This document shows positions 16,261 to 24,718 of a DNA stretch of 33,639 nucleotides, in pieces (positions within the stretch are counted from its first letter, which is position 1; the number at the start of each line of letters is the position of its first letter). Origin of the DNA: Verrucomicrobiota bacterium (lineage in GTDB: Bacteria > Verrucomicrobiota > Verrucomicrobiia > Verrucomicrobiales > DEV007); assembly GCA_963205275.1 (NCBI GenBank), contig CAUJIH010000021.1:1-33639 (forward strand), given 5' to 3'. The notes under the pieces were generated by a model. That model did not search any database, was not told the DNA's origin, and saw only the letters and a program-made list of their open reading frames with translations. A program made the position numbers and the translations under genes.

Positions 16261-16905
16261 ATGAACTACGATTCGCTCATCTCTGCTATTCGCGACACGC
16301 ATCGGCACGCGCAGGCCGGGGCCGCTGGAGCGGTGAATCGTCACCTTCTCCTTCGCAACTGGCTCATCGGTGCTTACATCATCGAATTTGAGCAGAATGG
16401 CGAGGATCGGGCAAGGTATGGTGAGGGACTGCTCAAACAACTCGCGGGAGATTTGACTGCCCGAGAAATCAACGGATGCAGCCGACAGATGCTTGAGCGC
16501 ATGAGACTGTTCTATTCCGAGTATCCGCAGTTCTCTGGCTTGATTGGCTCACCGGCGGTGAGCATTTTCGGGGAAGGCGCGTCTTCCGACGAAAAAAGCC
16601 CACCGGCGGTGAGCTTTTTCAAAACCCTCTCGGTCCAGACTGACCAATCAATGCCTGGCCGGCCTTCTACAGCCAAAACCCCGCCGCCACCGGCGGACAA
16701 AATTCCGCTGCCGCCGCAGATGCTCCTGCGGCTCTCGTGGACGCATATCATCGAATTGCTCGGCCTCGACGACCCGTGGAAGCGTGCCTTTTACGAAGGC
16801 GAATTCCTCAAATGGAACTGGTCCAAACGTCAACTCCAACGACTTATCGAAGAAAACAGCGCTGCTTGGCGGCAAAACCACATGACCGAAGCTGACTCTG
16901 ACTGA
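16261..16905 (+). CDS. DUF1016/YhcG N-terminal domain protein, cargo gene, nuclease domain missing
   Basis: A 214-aa protein with the N-terminal DUF1016 (YhcG) helical domain: LLLRNWLIGAYIIEFEQNGE (about residues 28-47), ARYGEGLLKQLAGDLTAREI, QMLERMRLFYSEYP (about 75-90) and LSWTHIIELLGLDDPWKRAFYEGEFLKWNWSKRQLQRLI near the C-terminus. Full-length YhcG proteins are about 340-370 aa and end in a PD-(D/E)XK nuclease domain, which is absent here: the protein stops after the WSxRQLxRxI helix. It could be a stand-alone regulatory or DNA-binding fragment, or a degraded gene. It starts 2 bp after cas3a. Between its two helical parts lie two near-identical hairpin sequences at 16547 and 16598, encoding SPAVS and SPPAVS. 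Confidence 0.85.
   Translation: MNYDSLISAIRDTHRHAQAGAAGAVNRHLLLRNWLIGAYIIEFEQNGEDRARYGEGLLKQLAGDLTAREINGCSRQMLERMRLFYSEYPQFSGLIGSPAVSIFGEGASSDEKSPPAVSFFKTLSVQTDQSMPGRPSTAKTPPPPADKIPLPPQMLLRLSWTHIIELLGLDDPWKRAFYEGEFLKWNWSKRQLQRLIEENSAAWRQNHMTEADSD
16547..16563 (+). repeat. in-gene palindrome, copy 1
   Basis: GCTCACC-GGC-GGTGAGC is a perfect 7-bp inverted repeat inside the DUF1016 gene, followed by ATTTTC. A near copy lies 51 bp downstream, in the same reading frame, encoding nearly the same peptide. Confidence 0.7.
16598..16619 (+). terminator. terminator-like hairpin inside the DUF1016 gene
   Basis: GCCCACC-GGC-GGTGAGC is a 7-bp stem with one mismatch, followed directly by TTTTTC. This has the look of a rho-independent terminator but lies within a coding sequence, downstream of the perfect copy at 16547. 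It could attenuate readthrough from cas3a into the downstream genes. Confidence 0.4.
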
Positions 16906-16972
16906 CTCGCTGAATCCGAAGGATGCATCTCTCTTTCAAACATTCATCACCCAATTATCACTCCCCAGAAGA

Positions 16973-17140
16973 ATGACTTTACCCCACCACCAAATCGCTC
17001 TTCCGGGCTGCTCCCCGACTCCGCTGGCCTCGTATCTCAAGGCGCTCGGCGTGTTCCGTCTTGTCTATCTTGAAACCCTCCTACGCACCGTCGGCTGCCG
17101 CGCCTCAATATTGGCCTGCCTGCTTCCGCCACAGTCATGA
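16973..17140 (+). pseudogene. csx17 head fused to cas3 tail (junction ORF, 55 codons)
   Basis: The first 31 residues (MTLPHHQIALPGCSPTPLAS and on to GVFRLV) are the start of Csx17. From residue 32 the frame continues as YLETLLRTVGCRAS, the end of Cas3 (compare YLETLLRAADMRAS in cas3a), and then runs to a TGA at 17138. Over 79 bp the csx17 part is about 94% identical to 24872-24950, and the five differences I can count are all silent. The ORF looks like a recombination scar between two type I-G loci. Its stop overlaps the next mini-ORF start as ATGA. Confidence 0.85.
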
Positions 17141-17229
17141 ATAACGATTCGACCATGAACGAACTCACTGTCATCACTAGGCACGCCGACCGGCATCTCC
17201 AAGGAACCTCATTTCCGCATAAACTATGA
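17137..17229 (+). pseudogene. 30-codon mini-ORF, DUF1016-like start, coupled to cas3b
   Basis: It begins MNNDSTMNELTVITRHADRH. The first 15 bases (ATGAATAACGATTCG) match the start of the DUF1016 gene at 16261 at 13 of 15 positions, and TRHADRHLQ resembles its THRHAQAG. It is probably the remains of another cargo gene, again directly behind a cas3 tail. It overlaps the junction ORF by ATGA and the cas3b start by ATGA (17226-17229), so it may now serve to couple translation into cas3b. Confidence 0.55.
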
Positions 17230-20200
17230 AGGCCGAATTGAATTTCTTCATCGAGAACTACAAATTACTGCGGCATCCTCATTCTCCCATGAAATGGATG
17301 GAGCGGATGTTTGTGCGTATTGTCGTCGGAACCCCGCCTTCCTTGGTCGATCTCCCCACAGGAGCCGGAAAGACTGACGTGATCGTCACCTGGCTTATTG
17401 CTTTGGCTTGGTATGCTAAACATCGTGATACTGTAAAGCCCGTGCCACGCAGGCTCGTGTGGGTCGTCAACCGTCGGGTGCTTGTGCAGCAAGTGTTTGC
17501 CGTTGCGGAGAAATTACAGCAGGCACTCAAGGTATCATCCGGATCGGCAGGGGAATTGGTGGACACCCTGCGCGCGCTGTGCGGGCAAAACAGCGCATCT
17601 GTGTTTAATGTTGTGCAACTGCGAGGTCAGCGGCTGGATGATCGGGAATGGGCACTAAATCCGACCATGCCGCAACTCATCATCGGCACGGTGGATCAAA
17701 TCGGTTCACGACTGTTGTTTCAGGGCTACGGGCAGGGCAAGTGGGCGAGACCCATGCATGCCTCACTCTTCGGCGTTGATGCCTGGATATGCATTGATGA
17801 GGCACATCTCGTGCCTGCCTTTGCCGTGACGTTACGGCAAGTGCGAGAAATGACATCCCACCAAATTAATGGTGCAGTGCCCACAGTCATCACCCAATTC
17901 TTCACAAGGCTGCCTCTATGGATCACTGAGCTTTCGGCTACGCCAGGATTGCCTGCACCGCTGGCTGGAGATGCGTTCCGCTTGGAAAAGGAAAAGGGCG
18001 ATTATAAGGACAGAACCATCATTGCTCGTTTGCGTGCGAAGAAAACTCGGCGTGTGCTGTGGAAGTCTCAAGCAGATAAAAATCAGATCGCCCGTGACAT
18101 GGCTGTCGAGGCATTGGAAATCGCAAAGAGGCAGCCCGGCAGTGCCATCGCTGTTTTCTGCTGCACGGCCAAGGATGCCGAGGCCATCGCCAAGGAATTG
18201 AAAAAAGAACATCCTGATCGCGTGCTCCTCGTGACGGGCCGTATCCGCGGATATGAGCGAGACCGGCTTGAGCGAAACGCTCTTTTCAAACGCTTTCGCC
18301 AGTCGCACCTGGAAGCAGCAGCAGCCGGTGAGCCTCCCGCATTCCTCGTTGGCACAGCTGCAGCCGAAGTTGGACTGGATGCCGATGCCAGCGCGATTGT
18401 CTGCGACTTCGCCAGCCTGCCCACACTGGCGCAGCGCCTCGGTCGCCTCGACCGCCGAGGACAGTTGAGCCAACACACTAACAAAACAAACACGGAGCCA
18501 CCCACCATGACCATCATCGGTGGCAGTGATGGTAAGACAGCACCTGCACAACTCGAAGCCTTGGTGAAGAAATTAAATTCCACCAGCGCAAGCAATGGTT
18601 CAGAATTCCGCTCAGAGTTCTTCACCGGTGCCCCGTGGTCCGTTGTCGTGGGCAAAGAAACGACCGAAGATAAGGAGGAAGATGAAGAAGACAATAGGCC
18701 AAAGCAGCCCCATGTGCTTGATGAGGACGATATCATTCATTTCGAGGGACTGCGACATAAAATTCTGAAATCTGAAGACAATATTTCCAAGTGGATCCGA
18801 GAAATGTGCGGCGAAACGGTGGTGCGGGAGATTGGCGAGTGCGACTCTTCTGAGAAACTTCTTGATATGCTCAACACGCTTATCAATCAACGCTCCATTT
18901 ACGATGCGGCGCGTTTTTCAGCCGTTACGCTCCGGGACAAAACCACCAAGCTCAGAGACAAGAATCCCAGCGGCAAGAGCCTTAGAAAGCTGAATCGCTG
19001 GCTGCTTGAAGACGCCTTTCCTGAAGAGATAGCAACTGGAGCCAAATTTGGCAAAGACGACGCTATCGATGCCGCCACTTGGCGCATCATGAGCTTGCCT
19101 TCGACCGTGCTGGAGGAACCCGGTGACGATGCAGATGCCGAAGTAAACGACGATTTTCCGCCGGAAGCCGACAGCAAAGCCGCCAATGCTGCTCACGAAA
19201 CTTCCCAGCCCGCTACTTGGCTCACTCATAAGTTCGCTGCAATCACTTCCGGTCCTGTCGTCGTGCCGCCACTCACAGAGTCGATACTGCGACGCTGGGC
19301 GGCCACAACACCACCGCCTCCGCGATTCTTGCCCGTGCATCCCTGGCTTTATGGCCTACTCCCCGATGACGAAGGCACTCCACTGGTCGGCATCGCGTTC
19401 CGGCTGGAACTCGACGTCCTTCGCTTCCATAGCGCAGACAAAGAGGAAGACGAAGACAACGCGGCCTATGACCGTGCGTGGCAAAAAGTGAACCGCAGTC
19501 TCGCTGCATTTCCTCCGCTGAACTCCGAACTGCATTTCGTGCCGCTGAAGGATGCCCGCTCATGGCTCGAAGACCTTCCCGCTGACGGCCCAGACTTCGC
19601 AATTGCTCACTTTGATGGCGATGAATGGACGGACTCTATCACCCCCGAAGACCTCAGCGCCAAGTCCGTGCTCGTTCTTCCGACTTCGACGACACTGGAA
19701 CTTCTCAAAGACATTATTCCTCCCGGCGCTGATGAGACGCCTGAACAGCGTTGCTGGGATGTTTTTGACGCACTCGCGCAGGACGGCGCGAAGTATCGCC
19801 GCGAAGTCAAAATCATCGCAGGTGCCAGCAGTCTGAGAGCGGGGAAACCCGAAGACCGAGGCGTCTACCGCGTCGGTGAGACAGGTGGCAATACAGAATC
19901 AATCGAGTCTGAGGAGATGGCAGAGGAAGCTGCCGAAATTCTGGCTCCGTCGGAATGGGACTCCTCTCAGTGGAAAGCCGCAGGTATTAAACTCAGCTTT
20001 TCACACCACGGCATCGCCTTCGAGTTACGCTACTTCAAACCCGACCGAGGCACCGACGACGTAATCGACTTTCTGCCGGATCATCTCAGTGCTGCCGCAA
20101 AGTATGGCAGGCAGCTTGCCGAAGCGTTGGCACCGGGCGATGTGGTGCTCGCCAAGCTGCTCGGCCATGCTGGTCAGCAACACGACATCGGGAAAGATTA

Positions 20201-20666
20201 TCCGAAGTGGCAGCAGGCCATGGGCAACACACCCGCTTGGCGCGAACGCGAAGGTTACGATGATGACCTTCGTATCGCCAAACCCGTCATCGAGAATCCC
20301 GGCAATGCAGGCGGCTATCGTCATGAATGGGGCACGCTCTGGGCCACCCGCGCTGACACCACAGCCATTGACGAGGGAGTGGACGCGGATACAGCCGCTT
20401 TCCTGCGTGACATCCACCTGCACGTCATTGCCGCCCACCACGGCTATTTCCGCCCTTCTATGCCGGATCGAGGCTTTAGCGACAAACCGACCACCACCAA
20501 ACAAACTCCGCTGCGCCTGGAAGCCATCGAGCGGGCTGCCCGGCTCCAGCGCCAACTCGGTTGCTGGCGTCTTGCTTATTTGGAGACTCTTATCAAGGCC
20601 GCCGACGTCTCCGCCTCCAAAGGTGCCGAAAGCACCACAACCGAAGACACCATTGATGAAGACTGA
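17226..20666 (+). CDS. cas3: Cas3 helicase-nuclease, type I-G (GSU0051 lineage), cas3b
   Basis: An 1146-aa Cas3 clearly different from cas3a. The motifs are Walker A PTGAGKT (44-50), VNRRVLVQQ (81-89), GTVDQIGSRLLF (154-165), DEAH (191-194), SAT (237-239), a motif V region GTAAAEVGLDAD (376-387), motif VI QRLGRLDRRG (403-412), a long acidic middle, and a C-terminal HD domain with LLGHAGQQHDIGKDY (H986, D987), YRHEWGTLWA (about 1034-1043) and AAHHGYFRPS (about 1069-1078). The helicase-then-HD order is the type I-G pattern. The linker is longer than in cas3a, and stretches such as TEDKEEDEEDN are low complexity. Start at ATG 17226, inside the stop of the mini-ORF. The end overlaps the next gene by 11 nt. 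Confidence 0.92.
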   Translation: MKAELNFFIENYKLLRHPHSPMKWMERMFVRIVVGTPPSLVDLPTGAGKTDVIVTWLIALAWYAKHRDTVKPVPRRLVWVVNRRVLVQQVFAVAEKLQQALKVSSGSAGELVDTLRALCGQNSASVFNVVQLRGQRLDDREWALNPTMPQLIIGTVDQIGSRLLFQGYGQGKWARPMHASLFGVDAWICIDEAHLVPAFAVTLRQVREMTSHQINGAVPTVITQFFTRLPLWITELSATPGLPAPLAGDAFRLEKEKGDYKDRTIIARLRAKKTRRVLWKSQADKNQIARDMAVEALEIAKRQPGSAIAVFCCTAKDAEAIAKELKKEHPDRVLLVTGRIRGYERDRLERNALFKRFRQSHLEAAAAGEPPAFLVGTAAAEVGLDADASAIVCDFASLPTLAQRLGRLDRRGQLSQHTNKTNTEPPTMTIIGGSDGKTAPAQLEALVKKLNSTSASNGSEFRSEFFTGAPWSVVVGKETTEDKEEDEEDNRPKQPHVLDEDDIIHFEGLRHKILKSEDNISKWIREMCGETVVREIGECDSSEKLLDMLNTLINQRSIYDAARFSAVTLRDKTTKLRDKNPSGKSLRKLNRWLLEDAFPEEIATGAKFGKDDAIDAATWRIMSLPSTVLEEPGDDADAEVNDDFPPEADSKAANAAHETSQPATWLTHKFAAITSGPVVVPPLTESILRRWAATTPPPPRFLPVHPWLYGLLPDDEGTPLVGIAFRLELDVLRFHSADKEEDEDNAAYDRAWQKVNRSLAAFPPLNSELHFVPLKDARSWLEDLPADGPDFAIAHFDGDEWTDSITPEDLSAKSVLVLPTSTTLELLKDIIPPGADETPEQRCWDVFDALAQDGAKYRREVKIIAGASSLRAGKPEDRGVYRVGETGGNTESIESEEMAEEAAEILAPSEWDSSQWKAAGIKLSFSHHGIAFELRYFKPDRGTDDVIDFLPDHLSAAAKYGRQLAEALAPGDVVLAKLLGHAGQQHDIGKDYPKWQQAMGNTPAWREREGYDDDLRIAKPVIENPGNAGGYRHEWGTLWATRADTTAIDEGVDADTAAFLRDIHLHVIAAHHGYFRPSMPDRGFSDKPTTTKQTPLRLEAIERAARLQRQLGCWRLAYLETLIKAADVSASKGAESTTTEDTIDED

Positions 20667-21573
20667 ACCCACCCTGCACGAAATCACTCTCCCCCTCGAT
20701 GAGCACAACCTCGCCCACGTCCTTACCGCTCTCGCCATCGCTGGCATCGCGGACGAAATGGACGGAGCCTCACCCAACTCCCGCTGTTGGTGGACGGATG
20801 ACGTTTTCAAACTCCTCCTTCCTCATGACCAAAACACACTCTTCGATAAAGCGCACACTTTCGTAAAAAGCATCCGCTGGATTGCCGGTATTGGCTGCAA
20901 TGAGAAGAACAAGGGCAAACTCAAGCTCGAAGCATCGGCGCATCACGGTCTCTTCGTGGCCGAAGGACCGTACAGCGGGAATCCACTTTTGAGCTATCAC
21001 GACCAAGGAGTTACAAGTTCCATCTTTAAAACCTTTTCTGCTCAGCAACGACCAGCGACACTGCTCAACAGGCAACACACCGCTCTCAAAGAGCCAGTGG
21101 ACGTTGATGACTGGCTTTTCCAACGGGCTACAGATGTAGGGAGTCGTTGGAATCTAGATTGCCGCGTCACGAGTCATGCTTACGACCAAGGTTTTGGTTC
21201 AGACCAAGATCAGTCCGGCAAACGCGATCCTTTTTATCCCGCCATCGAACTCCTCAGCATCGCTGGAGCCGCTTTCTTCGCCGCGTCACATGCGTGGCTT
21301 ATTCACGCGGAGAAGCTGGGCTACTGCATTTGGCCTCAATCCATCTCGTTATCCCTAGCTCCGCTTGCCGCCTGTATCGTTCCGCCACCTCTGCAAAAAC
21401 GTGGAAACACCAGCAGCCGAAGGTCTCCAATGCGCTGGAAACCTGCCAGCCTGCTCGATGGCCTCGACTGCCGCCATTACCAACTCGCTACTCGTGGCAA
21501 CGCCTACGGCAAAGGAGCCGCCTACCGCCACTTTCCCGAAGCTTCACTCATCACTCCAACAACAAATCATTGA
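20656..21573 (+). CDS. csb3: Csb3/GSU0052-like protein, candidate small Cas8 of type I-G
   Basis: From the ATG at 20656 the protein is 305 aa. The frame is open much further upstream within cas3b, but that part is an antisense-like shadow of the cas3b frame. The position between a GSU0051-type cas3 and csb1 is that of GSU0052 in the Geobacter sulfurreducens locus. The segments NLAHVLTALAIAGIADEMDGA (about 18-38), CWWTDDVFKLLL, and a second-half YPAIELLSIAGAAFFAASHAW (about 195-215) have the character of Csb3 proteins, which open with a similar Leu/Ala-rich helix and repeat one at the YPA(I/V)ELL step. It probably replaces Csx17 as the large subunit of set B. The family call rests on gene order plus weak motifs. 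Confidence 0.6.
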   Translation: MKTEPTLHEITLPLDEHNLAHVLTALAIAGIADEMDGASPNSRCWWTDDVFKLLLPHDQNTLFDKAHTFVKSIRWIAGIGCNEKNKGKLKLEASAHHGLFVAEGPYSGNPLLSYHDQGVTSSIFKTFSAQQRPATLLNRQHTALKEPVDVDDWLFQRATDVGSRWNLDCRVTSHAYDQGFGSDQDQSGKRDPFYPAIELLSIAGAAFFAASHAWLIHAEKLGYCIWPQSISLSLAPLAACIVPPPLQKRGNTSSRRSPMRWKPASLLDGLDCRHYQLATRGNAYGKGAAYRHFPEASLITPTTNH

Positions 21574-21578
21574 CTATT

Positions 21579-23174
21579 ATGAGCACCAACACAGACGAAC
21601 AGACTAAGAAAGACCACCAACTCGCATCAGACATTGCTCTGCTCGACAAACTGCTGGGCGTCGAAGCCCGCAAGCCCGGCAAAGCTGCCGCCCTGCCCGC
21701 CGCGATCCGCATCATCGAAACCCTCGAACCTGCTGGCGGCAAGCAGGTGCCAGTATTTCCTCCTTCTTATGCCGGGGCCACCGACCAATCGCCGCCAGTC
21801 TATGACCTTGCTGGCGTCGAATACGGCGAAGGCGAGGACACTGTGCGCGTCAAGAACAGCACCGCCAAAATCCCGCGCATCATCAAGGCCAAGCTGTGCG
21901 CGATTGATTCACCACAGTCACAGGCCAATCGCATGGAACCGGCTTTTCTGGAGAGCGATCTAGCCAAGCTCGTGCCTCAGGCCACAGCCAGCATCCCTCG
22001 ACGCCCGGACACGGAAGGAGTATCGTCTGTGTTTTCACTGCAACATCGCGTCGCGGACTTCCGCATCCGCCTCTCCGACAAAAGAGACAATGTTAGCAAA
22101 GCCATCACCGCCTTCGCCAAGGGCGATTGCCTGCCCTTGCTCAAAACCTTCCCGACCAGTCTCATCTTTGGCTTCTGGAACAGCCGCGGTGAAGAAGAGC
22201 AAGGCGTCAAGCACGCACGCATCCTGCTGGCCCGCATCGATGCCACTGACGTAGTTCCCTGCCGACGCCACAGCCTCTACTCCGGTCCCTACTCTAAAGG
22301 GGAGTTCGCCGAAGCCGTGCTTCAGCGGGACATTACGGATGAGGAGGCGAAGAAGCTCTCTAAGGAAGGTTTCAGCGCAGCACCGAGCGATGGCTTGGGC
22401 GGAGTCTTGGTGAATGGAGCCATCGAGCGGCTTGCTCTGCTCTCTCTTTCCGACATTGCCCGTCTTCACTGCAAGCCCGAGGAGGCCGAGTCATCCGATG
22501 CTGCCGAAATTGCTCCTGAGACCAAGCAGCCCCTATTGGCAGATGAACTCACTAACGCAGCCCGACGCTACATCTTCGCGCTTGCTGCACTGGCTGAAGC
22601 ACATGGTCGCGCTACAGGTAGTCATCGCCTGCGTTCGGGTTGTGAGTTGGTGACCGCTGAAGAAGTCCAAGATGGTAAGAGAAAGCAGATTGAGTTGAAA
22701 TTCGACTTCCGTGGAGCCCAGCCGGCAGAAGCTGATGGCGAGGCTTTGCAACAACTCTACTTCAGTCGGGAGCGGCTGATTGCCATTGCTGCAGACAGTA
22801 TTAAAGACCTTGGCATTCAGACTACTGAAGTTCAATACAATGTGACCACAGCCACGCTTGCAGGTGAAATCGTTGCCAGTGATCAAGTAGCCAAAGAGCG
22901 AGAGAAAGCTGAGAAGGCTGCCAAGAATGCCAGAGAAAAGGCCACAAAGGCGGAAAAAGAAGCCGTGGAGGCTGAGAAGAAGGCTGAAGCCGGAACGCCT
23001 GCTGAAAAGAAAAAGGCAGAGAAGGCCCGTAAGAAGGCATCTGACCTCGCAGCAAAAGCGGATGACTTGGAGAAGAAGTTATCATCGTCTGCAAACGACG
23101 AGACTCCTGTGACAGAGGATTCTGCTTCCACAGTCAAAACTGACGAGCCGACCACTCCACCCGCCTCCGCATGA
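21579..23174 (+). CDS. csb1: Csb1 (Cas7, GSU0053 type) with a long charged coiled-coil tail
   Basis: A 531-aa Csb1, the backbone subunit that coats the crRNA in type I-G Cascade. The start at ATG 21579 lies 5 bp after the previous stop. Csb1 features are VEYGEGEDTVRVKNSTAKIPR, IDSPQSQANRMEPAFLES (about residues 107-124), VFSLQHRVADFRIRLSD, LIFGFWNSRGEEEQGVKHARILLARIDATDV, and a second half with RRYIFALAALAEAHG and LRSGCELV. Family members are about 330-400 aa. Here residues about 430-531 add an Ala/Glu/Lys heptad-like tail (KEREKAEKAAKNAREKATKA and onward), then a Ser/Thr/Pro-rich end. It overlaps csb2 by ATGA. It is only distantly similar to the second Csb1 at 27056. Confidence 0.88.
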   Translation: MSTNTDEQTKKDHQLASDIALLDKLLGVEARKPGKAAALPAAIRIIETLEPAGGKQVPVFPPSYAGATDQSPPVYDLAGVEYGEGEDTVRVKNSTAKIPRIIKAKLCAIDSPQSQANRMEPAFLESDLAKLVPQATASIPRRPDTEGVSSVFSLQHRVADFRIRLSDKRDNVSKAITAFAKGDCLPLLKTFPTSLIFGFWNSRGEEEQGVKHARILLARIDATDVVPCRRHSLYSGPYSKGEFAEAVLQRDITDEEAKKLSKEGFSAAPSDGLGGVLVNGAIERLALLSLSDIARLHCKPEEAESSDAAEIAPETKQPLLADELTNAARRYIFALAALAEAHGRATGSHRLRSGCELVTAEEVQDGKRKQIELKFDFRGAQPAEADGEALQQLYFSRERLIAIAADSIKDLGIQTTEVQYNVTTATLAGEIVASDQVAKEREKAEKAAKNAREKATKAEKEAVEAEKKAEAGTPAEKKKAEKARKKASDLAAKADDLEKKLSSSANDETPVTEDSASTVKTDEPTTPPASA

Positions 23175-24718
23175 GCCACCTCATCATCCAACTGTGTTTT
23201 ATCGCGCACAGCTACACGGGCATTCGCATTCTGGATGACCGCACGGAGGAGCTGGACTGGCCGCCTTCGCCGGGCCGGGTGCATGAGGCTTTGCTCTCCG
23301 CCGCGCTGCTAGGGGTGTTACGCACCGATACGGAACGTGAGGGAGTCTTCGCGGCATTCCGTTGGCTGGAGGAACTGCCCGCACCGGAGATTTGGGCTTC
23401 CGCGCAGGATGAAGAGTTGCGCACCAAGCCCCGTGTCGCCATCCCGCAAAACAACCCGAAGAAGAGCAATCTCGACACTAAACCCGCCCTGCTTGCTCCC
23501 ACACGAAAAGCCGTTTCCGTTACCGGCGAAGCCTTGGAAGTTCACTACCACTGGCTCTTCAGCACTACGACACCGCCCAGCAAGTATCTTGAAATTCTCA
23601 CCGATGCCGCAGCGCGCATTTCCTACCTTGGCCGCGCGGAGGACCGGGCGGAAGTTAGCCTGCACATCGCAGATTCACCCGCATCCTTACCTCTTGTACG
23701 CTGGCAACCCAACCCCGGCGGCGATGCGTTGCTCTGGATCAGTAAACGTGGCACCACCAGCGGCCTGAAGGAACGCCATGCTGCCGTCGTGCCCCCACGC
23801 GAAACCCGGAAGCCCGCACAACGCTGGATGCGTCGCGTGGCCTATGCCGATGACGCTCCACGCGCCCTGCAACCCATCGCCACCGCCATCTTCCAGATCT
23901 TTCCTGCAGATGACGATCCGGACGCCCCCGCCCTCGCCTGCGATGCGGAAGGCTCAGGCCGCTGGCGCGAGTTCTTCCGCCAGCAAATCGTTCAGCTAGC
24001 CAGTGACTCCGACAATTGGGACGACAATGCTCTCGCCGAGGAACTTCTTACCGGCTACGCCGCTCCCGGCCAGCGCACTAAGCACCCGCACCTCGCCATC
24101 GTCCCACTGCCCACGATCAACCGTGCCCGCACCGCCGATGGCCGGGTGCGCCGTATCGCTCTGCTCGGCTACGCTGCACCGGAAGTCATCGCTCAGGCTG
24201 TGCCCATTTACGAAACCCTTTTCAAAGCCCTTGATGACCTCATCGTGAGCAAAGAAACGCCACTCCGACGCCACGATAAGGACGTGCCAGTTCGCCTTGT
24301 CCGCACTTCGCCGTTCATAGACAAAGTTTGGCCCTCCTACACAGGCAGGAGCCGCGTCTGGTGCTCTGTCACTCCTGTCGCCATCACCCGGGGATTCAAG
24401 ATTCCAAAGTTCCATCCCGATGGACGCAAACTCAGCGCCAACGAGCGTCACCACCGCAAGCTAAGTGAATGGGAGAAGCTTCTGCGCGACAGTCTCCGCC
24501 ACATCGGGTTGCCACCGGAACTCGCCATTACCAGTACTATTGAATGCACCGCCACTCCGCTCGTGCCGAAAAGTAGCCGCGTCGAAAATTATCGCACCTC
24601 CGGCGAGAAGTCCGTGCTTATCCATGTGCGCTTGGAGTTTCCAGCCTCAATCCGAGGTCCGATGATTCTCGGCGACCGTCGTTACATGGGCCTCGGCCTT
24701 TTTGTTCCCACCGAATGA
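23171..24718 (+). CDS. csb2: Csb2 (Cas5-Cas6 fusion, GSU0054 type), set B
   Basis: A 515-aa protein that overlaps csb1 by 4 nt (ATGA). The N-terminal part, HLIIQLCFIAHSYTGIRI and LDWPPSPGRVHEALLSAAL (about residues 28-46), is the Cas5-like RAMP start with its WPPSP motif. An ARISYLGRAEDRAEV segment follows (about 156-170). The C-terminal Cas6-like half ends in RGPMILGDRRYMGLGLFVPTE, the glycine-rich RAMP loop. Csb2 is expected to cut the CRISPR repeat hairpin to make crRNA and stay at the 5' end as Cas5. A second copy at 28075 has the same layout but low identity, so these are diverged paralogues and not a recent duplication. Confidence 0.88.
   Translation: MSHLIIQLCFIAHSYTGIRILDDRTEELDWPPSPGRVHEALLSAALLGVLRTDTEREGVFAAFRWLEELPAPEIWASAQDEELRTKPRVAIPQNNPKKSNLDTKPALLAPTRKAVSVTGEALEVHYHWLFSTTTPPSKYLEILTDAAARISYLGRAEDRAEVSLHIADSPASLPLVRWQPNPGGDALLWISKRGTTSGLKERHAAVVPPRETRKPAQRWMRRVAYADDAPRALQPIATAIFQIFPADDDPDAPALACDAEGSGRWREFFRQQIVQLASDSDNWDDNALAEELLTGYAAPGQRTKHPHLAIVPLPTINRARTADGRVRRIALLGYAAPEVIAQAVPIYETLFKALDDLIVSKETPLRRHDKDVPVRLVRTSPFIDKVWPSYTGRSRVWCSVTPVAITRGFKIPKFHPDGRKLSANERHHRKLSEWEKLLRDSLRHIGLPPELAITSTIECTATPLVPKSSRVENYRTSGEKSVLIHVRLEFPASIRGPMILGDRRYMGLGLFVPTE

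Noticed and set aside
11033..17225. An insertion sequence or transposase to explain the rearranged cas region
   Set aside because: No transposase, integrase, terminal inverted repeat or target-site duplication was visible; the repeats found are homologous cas leaders and gene ends.
16973..17229. A new small Cas or anti-CRISPR gene
   Set aside because: The two short frames are explained as a csx17 head, a cas3 tail and a cargo start; nothing supports an independent protein.
20089..20655. A 189-codon upstream extension of the csb3-like gene within cas3b
   Set aside because: It lies entirely in an alternative frame of cas3b, which has clear Cas3 motifs, and its translation is Pro/Ser/Arg-rich without any family match. 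The ATG at 20656 is the natural start.
20025..20810. A 261-codon minus-strand frame opposite the cas3b end
   Set aside because: Antisense shadow with a Gly/Val/Arg-rich translation; the plus strand encodes the HD domain and the start of the next gene.
21147..21578. An upstream extension of csb1 (set B)
   Set aside because: It reads through the csb3-like gene in another frame and is Arg/Ser/His-rich; Csb1 sequence begins at 21579.
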